This document shows positions 1 to 5,734 of a DNA stretch of 12,121 nucleotides, piece after piece. The position numbers were made by a program, and so were the translations under genes. The stretch lies in assembly GCA_024643945.1 (NCBI GenBank), contig JAHELX010000009.1, forward strand, positions 20,116 to 32,236, read 5' to 3'. The stretch's first letter is position 1. Every line of letters starts with the position of its first letter. The notes beneath the pieces are model-generated. The model saw nothing but the letters and a program-made list of their open reading frames with translations, had not been told where the DNA came from and made no database searches. Source of the DNA: Anaerolineales bacterium. Its GTDB lineage: Bacteria > Chloroflexota > Anaerolineae > 4572-78 > NAK82.

Positions 1-183
1 CTCATAGGCTGCCTCGCGCTCGGCGCCAGACAGCACGTTGATATACAGATCAGTCCAATCATTCAGGTCTGCTCGAATGAGGTCGTCGCTAACGTTGTCG
101 AATCTCAGCCACGTGATAACCCGGGAAGCGTAATGCTTAACCTGGCGCAGTGTGGAGGAGGGATCGACCGTCCCAGGTCCCAT
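1..183 (-). CDS. 5' end of an unrecognised gene, cut by the window edge
   Basis: A 61-codon open frame runs from ATG at 183 leftwards off the window without a stop. The start is well supported. GAGGTG lies about 5 bases before the ATG, and an in-frame TGA sits only three codons upstream, so no longer N-terminus is possible. The visible peptide begins MGPGTVDPSSTLRQVKHYAS and continues as a mixed-charge, probably helical, soluble sequence with several Trp and Tyr. There is no signal peptide or membrane span. I do not recognise a family. A DNA recombinase or transposase N-terminal domain would suit the adjacent hairpin and inverted repeats, but that is context only; no catalytic motif is in view. 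The gene starts just beyond a strong terminator-like hairpin (204-250), which leaves no room for an ordinary promoter between them. Confidence 0.6.
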   Translation of the reverse strand, partial: MGPGTVDPSSTLRQVKHYASRVITWLRFDNVSDDLIRADLNDWTDLYINVLSGAEREAAYE

Positions 184-203
184 CTTTCCACCTCACAACC
201 AAA

Positions 204-250
204 AAAAGCGAAAGGGGAACCCAATGAGCATGGATTCCCCTTTCGCTTTT
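204..250 (-). terminator. Perfect 16-bp hairpin with T-runs (terminator or leader attenuator)
   Basis: Arms 204-219 (AAAAGCGAAAGGGGAA) and 235-250 are exact reverse complements. Three further pairs (221-223 with 231-233) lie inside the 15-base loop. On the minus strand the hairpin ends in seven consecutive T residues (207-201). On the plus strand it is followed by TTTT-CC-TTT, so it could stop transcription both ways. It would block minus-strand readthrough from alaS or from the AT-rich island into the gene starting at 183. The T-run ends only 17 bases before that start codon, so the hairpin may instead be part of that gene's leader. Confidence 0.75.
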
Positions 251-273
251 CCTTTACTGGTTATGATAACAAA

Positions 274-482
274 CAGTAACAGCAAAAGTCACATACAAAA
301 ATATTATGGCAAGTTATTTAATTGATAGGAGCCTCAGAACAACTTTCCAGAATCGCCTTTGATTCTCGGTAAAAACACGAGAAAAACTCACATAAGAAGT
401 AATTAGTAATGTTCGTCTGAACACGGATTTAGGCATCTAAAAGTAGACATAAAAAATTTGTATGTGACTTTTGCTGTTACTG
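274..482. repeat. 209-bp unit with 26-bp perfect terminal inverted repeats, MITE-like
   Basis: Bases 274-299 (starting CAGTAACAGCAAAAGTCACA) are the exact reverse complement of 457-482. Similarity continues inward imperfectly for roughly 18 more bases and outward for a few. The 157-bp interior is AT-rich, unlike the flanking genes, and holds two overlapping alternative small hairpins (349-354/361-366 and 363-368/378-383). Just outside the right arm is a near-palindrome, TTATTA-CA-TAATAA (484-497). Just outside the left arm is GTTAT-G-ATAAC (260-270). Size, composition and termini fit a miniature inverted-repeat element or a paired recombinase-binding site. No flush target-site duplication was found; ATAACA occurs on both sides (266-271, 494-499) but does not abut the repeats. 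No transposase lies inside. Confidence 0.6.
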
Positions 483-517
483 ATTATTACATAATAACAT
501 ATTTCGAGAGCAGATGT

Positions 518-539
518 GGTTACAGGTTGGTTACAGTTG
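518..539. repeat. Tandem 11-bp direct repeat containing GGTTACAG
   Basis: GGTTACAG occurs at 518-525 and again at 529-536, exactly 11 bp apart, about one helical turn. Related words sit nearby: GTTACTG ends the right inverted-repeat arm (476-482), its complement begins the left arm (274-280), and TTTACTG lies at 253-259. The clustering suggests binding sites for one protein, perhaps the recombinase or transposase of the neighbouring element. The rest of the 483-609 stretch, between the element and the alaS stop, shows no gene and no convincing terminator. Confidence 0.4.
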
Positions 540-609
540 GGGTAGTGGGCTGGCCCGAGGGACAGAGACGTCACAGGTACTTTTGGGGTCGGTGAAGGTG
601 TGGGGTCTT

Positions 610-3327
610 TCAGCTTTTCAGCGATTGCTCAACCAGGCCGGGTACGTGGCTTAGCGCCTCGATCAGGTGTGAGGTGTCACGCCCGCCCGCCTGAGCCATA
701 GTCGGCCTGCCTCCTCCACTGCCACCGACTTCCTGGGCAACCGCTTTAACCAAGACGCCGGCATGTAAGCCCCGCTCTACCAAGTCGGGAGTGACGGCGG
801 CGATAAAGCTGGGTTTGCCAGACAGTATCGCTCCTAGCACGATGACACCTGACCCCAACCGGTCGCGGAACCAGTCGCTCATCTCGCGCAGCATTGCAAC
901 ATTGGCGGCTTCCACCTGTGCTGACAGGACCCGGACGCCGTTGACGTCTTGAACCTGGCTTAGCAATCGCTCAAAGTCCTGCCGGGCCAGCTCCCGCCGC
1001 AACTTCTCGACTGTCTTCTCGAGATCTTGGATCTGTCCCATCAAATTCAAGACTTTTTGATCCACTTCATTGGGGGCACACCCCAAAAAGGCTGCCACTG
1101 AGTCGAGCACTGCCATCCGGTTCTGCGCCAGTTGGTAGGCATAGCGCCCTGTAACAGCTTCGATGCGTCGCACTCCGGCTGCGACGCTTCCCTCCGAAAC
1201 AATATGGAAGAAACCAATATCGCCGGTGTAGTTCACGTGGGTGCCGCCGCATAATTCCTGGCTGAAGGGAGCATCTTCGTCGCCGATTTTGATGACGCGA
1301 ACCACGTCGCCGTATTTTTCTCCGAAGAGCGCCATCGCGCCAGATGTAACCGCTTCTTTGTACGCATAATGCTCAGGGCGCACCGGGTAATTGGCCAGGA
1401 TGGCGTCGTTGACCGAACTTTCGATGGCCCGCAACTCTTCCTGAGTTAGCATTGCCGGGTGAGTGAAGTCGAAGCGCAATCGGTCGGGAGCGACCAATGA
1501 ACCAGCCTGCTGGACATGCTCGCCCAAGATATGACGTAATTCGCTATGGAGCAGGTGGGTGGCGGTATGATTGCGCATAATGTCCCAACGCCGTTCCTCA
1601 TCCACCGCGGCCCACGCCGAATCGTTCAGATGGGCTGTACCCACTCTCATCTGCCCTGCGTGGATGATGAGGCCGATGGCTGGCTGGCGGGTATCAGTGA
1701 CCTGGAATTCCCAAGTGGGCGGGGCATCGGGGTCGTCGTAGTGAACGATGAAGCCAGTATCGCTGACCTGCCCCCCAGACTCTACGTAAAAGGGGGTAGC
1801 AGCCAGTACCAATTCTACTTGCTGCCCCTCGCGCGCATCGTTTACTACTTGCTCGTCGCGGATGATGGCACCGAGATGGCTTTCCATCTCGGTGCCTTGA
1901 TAGGGAGCATACTTCACCCCATCGGCACCGACCTTGGCTTCGGCTTTCAACTGCGCCAGCAGATTGGCGTAAAATGCATGTGTCTCTTCGCCGGTCATCT
2001 TAAATTGATCAGAAGCAGAGATCTTTTCGTGCTCGGCCATCGCCTGATGGAAGCCAGCCTCGTCCACCAGGAAGCCGTGTTCCAACGCAATATCTCGGGT
2101 CAGCTCAAAGGGGAAGCCATACGTGGCGTGTAGTTTGAACGCCTCGCGGCCGGCGACGACGCTCTCCCCGTTGGCCTTCAGCTCTTCCATCAGGTCGGTC
2201 AACAGCCTCAGCCCAAACTCATAAGTCTGATAAAAACGCTCTTCTTCCTGGGTGATGACGTTCAAGATGAATTCCTGGCGCGCCTTGAGTTCGGTGTAGT
2301 GCGCGCCCATCTCCCTGATGACGACTTTGGCAATCTCGGCCAGGAACGGCTGGGTGAAACCCGCCATCCGCCCGTGGCGAGCGGCCCGGCGCAAGATAAG
2401 GCGCAACACGTAGCGTCGGCCTTCGTTGCCCGGCATGACCCCATCACCGATCATAAAGGTGACAGCGCGTCCGTGGTCGGCGATGACACGATATGATACC
2501 AGATGCTCTTCTTGTTCTGCGTCAGTATGGCCCAGCAATTCTTGGATGCAATCCATAATAGGAGTGAATAGGTCGGTTTCGTAATTGCTGCGCCTGTTTT
2601 GCACTATCGACACGACCCGCTCCAACCCCATGCCAGTATCCACGCCCGGTTTGGGCAAGAGAGTCCGGGTGCTGTCGGCTGCCTGGTTGAACTGCATAAA
2701 GACCAGATTCCAAACTTCCAGCCATCGCTCGCAGCCGTTGTCGAGGGCCACGCTGCAATCGGGCTGATGGCAAGTGCAAAACTCAGGTCCCCAGTCGTAA
2801 TGAAGTTCGCTGGTAGGACCGCAAGGGCCGGTGTCGCCCATCATCCAAAAGTTGGTCTTATCACCCATGCGATAGACGCGCTTCGGGTCCACCCCTATAT
2901 CGTTTACCCAGTAGCCGTAGGCCTCATCGTCCTCAGTGTGGACCGTGTAGTACAGCCGCTCTGGATCTAACCCATAGCTCTGGGTCAGGCATTCATAGGC
3001 ATAGCGAATCGCCTCTTTTTTGAAATAATCGCCGAAGGAGAAGTTCCCCAGCATCTCAAAGAAAGTGTGATGGCGCGGCGAAGGCCCCACGTTTTCCAGG
3101 TCGTTGTGCTTGCCCGAAACCCGCATACATTTTTGGGCGGTAGTAGCTCGTGTGTAATCGCGTTTTTCCAACCCCAGAAATACGTCTTTAAACTGCACCA
3201 TCCCGGCGTTCGTGAAAAGCAGTGTTGGGTCGTTGCCCGGCAGGAGAGAGGAACTGGCCACGACAGTGTGCCCGTGCTTCTCAAAATAATCCAAAAAAGC
3301 CTGCCGAATTTCGACACTGGTCATCAT
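610..3327 (-). CDS. alaS: Alanyl-tRNA synthetase
   Basis: Cytoplasmic class II synthetase that charges tRNA-Ala with alanine and hydrolyses mischarged Ser/Gly-tRNA. About 905 residues, slightly above the usual 870-900. The N-terminal catalytic core includes the class II segment RHHTFFEMLGNFSFGDYF (about 86-102) and motif 3 TGMGLERVVS (about 231-240). A Cys-rich insert (CTCHQPDC, about 184-191, plus a later Cys) may bind zinc. The editing domain has its zinc ligands in HTATH (about 586-590) and CGGTH (about 692-696). The C-Ala domain ends with GGSGGGRPTMAQAGG (about 867-881).

The frame stays open upstream to 3459, but ATG at 3327 is chosen for two reasons. AGAGGTGAT precedes it at proper spacing, and the promoter at 3386-3414 lies inside the longer frame. 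A second ATG at 3324 is equally possible. The gene appears monocistronic and diverges from the kinase operon. No clear terminator follows its stop; the first strong hairpin downstream is at 250-204. Confidence 0.97.
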   Translation of the reverse strand: MMTSVEIRQAFLDYFEKHGHTVVASSSLLPGNDPTLLFTNAGMVQFKDVFLGLEKRDYTRATTAQKCMRVSGKHNDLENVGPSPRHHTFFEMLGNFSFGDYFKKEAIRYAYECLTQSYGLDPERLYYTVHTEDDEAYGYWVNDIGVDPKRVYRMGDKTNFWMMGDTGPCGPTSELHYDWGPEFCTCHQPDCSVALDNGCERWLEVWNLVFMQFNQAADSTRTLLPKPGVDTGMGLERVVSIVQNRRSNYETDLFTPIMDCIQELLGHTDAEQEEHLVSYRVIADHGRAVTFMIGDGVMPGNEGRRYVLRLILRRAARHGRMAGFTQPFLAEIAKVVIREMGAHYTELKARQEFILNVITQEEERFYQTYEFGLRLLTDLMEELKANGESVVAGREAFKLHATYGFPFELTRDIALEHGFLVDEAGFHQAMAEHEKISASDQFKMTGEETHAFYANLLAQLKAEAKVGADGVKYAPYQGTEMESHLGAIIRDEQVVNDAREGQQVELVLAATPFYVESGGQVSDTGFIVHYDDPDAPPTWEFQVTDTRQPAIGLIIHAGQMRVGTAHLNDSAWAAVDEERRWDIMRNHTATHLLHSELRHILGEHVQQAGSLVAPDRLRFDFTHPAMLTQEELRAIESSVNDAILANYPVRPEHYAYKEAVTSGAMALFGEKYGDVVRVIKIGDEDAPFSQELCGGTHVNYTGDIGFFHIVSEGSVAAGVRRIEAVTGRYAYQLAQNRMAVLDSVAAFLGCAPNEVDQKVLNLMGQIQDLEKTVEKLRRELARQDFERLLSQVQDVNGVRVLSAQVEAANVAMLREMSDWFRDRLGSGVIVLGAILSGKPSFIAAVTPDLVERGLHAGVLVKAVAQEVGGSGGGRPTMAQAGGRDTSHLIEALSHVPGLVEQSLKS

Positions 3328-3385
3328 CGTAATATCACCTCTTTTTCTCTCTCCGGACGAGACGTTGTTTTCCAGAGTCATGGGG

Positions 3386-3414
3386 ATTGTAATCCAAGAA
3401 AATAGGGTTGTCAA
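3386..3414 (-). promoter_or_regulatory. Sigma70-type promoter of alaS
   Basis: Read on the minus strand: TTGACA (3414-3409), a 17-base spacer, then TACAAT (3391-3386). The -35 box is a perfect consensus and the -10 box matches five of six. Transcription would start near 3379, giving a leader of about 50 bases before ATG 3327. Because the promoter lies inside the upstream extension of the alaS frame, it argues against translation starting at 3459. No T-box-like specifier structure was recognised in so short a leader. Confidence 0.8.
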
Positions 3415-3444
3415 ACGATTTCGCAATGGGACGGTAGAAAAAAC

Positions 3445-3473
3445 TTGCTCCTCCGGCATCTCGTTGGTACAAT
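3445..3473 (+). promoter_or_regulatory. Probable promoter of the kinase/regulator operon
   Basis: TTGCTC (3445-3450), a 17-base spacer, and TACAAT (3468-3473) preceded by TGG, which forms an extended -10. The -35 box is weak (three of six), but the extended -10 can compensate. Transcription would begin near 3480, leaving an untranslated leader of about 130 bases before 3611. That leader holds an exact 8-bp inverted repeat, CCCCATCA (3485-3492) and TGATGGGG (3556-3563), able to pair in the RNA. The promoter lies back-to-back with that of alaS, about 30 bp apart. Confidence 0.5.
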
Positions 3474-3610
3474 AACAACCAGTACCCCATCACAGAGATT
3501 ATGATATACCAAGGCCACGCCCATGGCGGCTGAATCGGGCCTATCAAGATCACTTTGATGGGGCACCAGGAAGAGAAAACTGTCCCGAGCCGAGATTGAC
3601 GTGTAGTTAG

Positions 3611-5062
3611 ATGGCTGAATTGCTGCGAAGTTTTTTTGAGACCAACCAAATTGTCTTCTTTTTTCTGTACGGCCAGGTCTTCTTTGTTGTTGGGCTTGCC
3701 ATCGCTTCGCAGTCACGTCAACACAGCCGGCTGGCCTTGAGTAGGAGCCTTCCATTTCTGGCGATATTTGGTATTGCCAATGGACTGGCTCAGTGGGGAC
3801 ACGCGTTCATCCCCATTCAGGCCACGTACCTTCCGGCGACCCTGGTCGCTGCATTGCGGTTTGCCCAGGTTTCGTTACTAACGTTATCCTTTGCCGCACT
3901 AATGCGATTTGGGTTGCAATTGATGACCCCAGAGCCAGTGCCGCAGGCCCTGGCCACGTCGCTTCCCATCGGCTTGCTGGCAGCTTGGGAAGTGACCTTG
4001 GTGGGAAGCTGGCTCTTGCACATAGCTCCCGACCATGTGCTTTTGACCGACTGGGAGGTGTTCAGTCGCTATTTGCTGGCCGGCCCATCCGCGATAGTTG
4101 CCGCACTGGGACTCCACAGACATATTCAGCAAGAGATCAAACCGCTAAACCTGCCTCGCATTGAGCATTTCTTGCATATGGCAAGTTTGTCGCTGGCAGC
4201 CTTGGCCTTGCTCAATGGCCTCATTGTGCCGGATGCTTCCTTTGTGCCAGCCAACGTGCTGAACTATAGTCTGCTAGAACGCACCGTCGGCGTGCCTATT
4301 CAGGTATTTCTTTCCATCTTTGGAGTGATCCTGGCTTACAGCGTGATCCGGGCCATGGAGATCTTTCAGATTGAAACAGCCCGAGTGCTGGAGGGGGCAG
4401 AGCGAACCCGGGTACTGATGGCCGACCGGGAGCGAATCGGGCGAGAACTGCACGATGGGACAATCCAATCCATCTATGCGGCTGGACTGATGATAGAAAG
4501 CGCGGCCTATCTGATAGATGACTCCCCTAACGAGGCCAAAGAGAAGCTAGCCGAGGTGATGACATCACTCAACAACACCATTCAGGATATCCGGCGCTAC
4601 ATCTTTGACTTACGCGCTGAACCCGAAACTGAGGCTACGCATCTGGCGGAAAGCCTCTCAAAAATGCTGCGCGATTTGCATGTCAATACTCTGTTGTCGG
4701 TTGACCTGATTGTGGATGGTGAGGATCCTCACGTACTCACTCCTGAGCGACGGCAACACGTCCTGCGTATTGTGCGCGAGGCTCTGTCCAACGTTTCGCG
4801 TCACGCCCAGGCCAAACGGGTTGTCGTGCGCTTGCGGTGGGGGACGGATTCGCTACATCTTCGCATCACCGACGATGGCATTGGGATGACCCACCTGCCT
4901 GGCAATGGGAGAGGGCATGGTCTGCGCAATATGCGCGAACGGACGATGCTGCTCGGCGGCAAACTGACCATCAGTGGTCAGCCCGGTCGTGGCGTGACTA
5001 TAGATTTAGAGGTGCCCTATGAATATGAGGGCGCTAGACGAGGCTTGATGCCTATTTTATAA
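3611..5062 (+). CDS. 7-TM sensor histidine kinase, NarL/HisKA_3 class
   Basis: A 483-residue membrane kinase expected to autophosphorylate and pass phosphate to the regulator encoded 12 bp downstream. The N-terminal half has about seven hydrophobic spans (roughly 13-33, 46-62, 73-102, 112-136, 152-168, 188-206, 225-247) and no large extracytoplasmic loop. A signal at or in the membrane is therefore likely, though the ligand is unknown. A short linker of about 250-270 leads to the HisKA_3 dimerisation domain, ERIGRELHDGTIQSIYAAG, with phospho-accepting His281 in the H-D-G-x-x-Q signature. The ATPase domain shows an N-box (REALSNVSRHA, Asn394), a G1 box (DDGIG, 421-425) and a G2 box (GHGLRNMRER, 435-444). 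All key residues are present.

ATG 3611 lacks a strong ribosome site (GTGTAGTTAG upstream), but the next residues already lead into the first span, so a later start is unlikely. Confidence 0.93.
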   Translation: MAELLRSFFETNQIVFFFLYGQVFFVVGLAIASQSRQHSRLALSRSLPFLAIFGIANGLAQWGHAFIPIQATYLPATLVAALRFAQVSLLTLSFAALMRFGLQLMTPEPVPQALATSLPIGLLAAWEVTLVGSWLLHIAPDHVLLTDWEVFSRYLLAGPSAIVAALGLHRHIQQEIKPLNLPRIEHFLHMASLSLAALALLNGLIVPDASFVPANVLNYSLLERTVGVPIQVFLSIFGVILAYSVIRAMEIFQIETARVLEGAERTRVLMADRERIGRELHDGTIQSIYAAGLMIESAAYLIDDSPNEAKEKLAEVMTSLNNTIQDIRRYIFDLRAEPETEATHLAESLSKMLRDLHVNTLLSVDLIVDGEDPHVLTPERRQHVLRIVREALSNVSRHAQAKRVVVRLRWGTDSLHLRITDDGIGMTHLPGNGRGHGLRNMRERTMLLGGKLTISGQPGRGVTIDLEVPYEYEGARRGLMPIL

Positions 5063-5074
5063 GGGAGCGACATT

Positions 5075-5731
5075 GTGAAAATAATGGTAGTTGACGATCA
5101 CGAGGTCGTGCGCCTGGGATTGAGGGGCCTTCTGGAGCGGCAGCCCGGCTGGCAGGTAGTAGCCGAAGCGGCCACTGCCGATGAGGCCGTCACCCGTGCA
5201 CTTGAGTATAGACCTGATGTTGTGGTGATGGACATCCGGCTGGCCGGAAGTAGTGGAATTGATGCATGTCGACGCATCATCGGCCAGATTCCTGATACCA
5301 GAGTCATTATGCTCACCTCGTATGCAGAAGAAGAATTGCTATTCGACGCAATTGCTGCTGGCGCCGCTGGCTACGTCCTTAAACAAATCGGCAGCGATGA
5401 ATTGGTGCGCGCCATCGAAACGGTGGGACGTGGCGAGGCGCTCCTCGATCCTAGCCTTACCCGGCGTGTGTTGGCCAAAGTCCGTGAAGCAGCTCGCAAA
5501 GAAGCCTTTGCTGCCTTTGCTGATCTGACCGAGCAGGAGTTGCGAGTGCTTGCCCTTATCTCAGAAGGCAAGACGAATCGTGAGATAGCCGAAGCGCTCT
5601 ACCTGGGCGAGGGAACTGTGCGCAATTACGTGAGTAACATCTTGGGTAAGCTAGGGGTTTCTAATCGCGCCGAGGCTGCCGCCTATGCGGTGGAGCATAA
5701 TCTGAAGGATCATATGAAGATAGCGAGATAG
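5075..5731 (+). CDS. NarL/LuxR-family response regulator
   Basis: A 218-residue DNA-binding regulator, the evident partner of the kinase ending 12 bp upstream in the same operon. The receiver domain (1 to about 120) has the acidic pair Asp7-Asp8, phospho-acceptor Asp53 ([10 protein letters not shown]), Thr81 and Lys103, all at normal spacing. After a helical linker, the LuxR-type helix-turn-helix spans about 151-206, with [18 protein letters not shown] and [20 protein letters not shown] as its signature. The start is GTG at 5075, preceded by AAGGGAG at suitable distance; no ATG serves this N-terminus. Target promoters cannot be read from the window. The stop codon lies 3 bp from the stop of the convergent ATPase-propeller gene, leaving no room for a dedicated terminator. 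Confidence 0.95.
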
Positions 5732-5734
5732 AGG

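Noticed and set aside
266..499. ATAACA on both sides of the inverted-repeat unit as a target-site duplication
   Set aside because: The copies (266-271 and 494-499) do not abut the repeat ends, and a 6-bp AT-rich match is expected by chance here.
1546..2133. 195-codon plus-strand open frame opposite alaS
   Set aside because: It lies wholly antisense to a conserved synthetase, shows no family motif and has no ribosome site; it is a shadow of codon bias in alaS.
3328..3459. N-terminal extension of alaS
   Set aside because: Contains the alaS promoter and leader; the family N-terminus begins at 3327.
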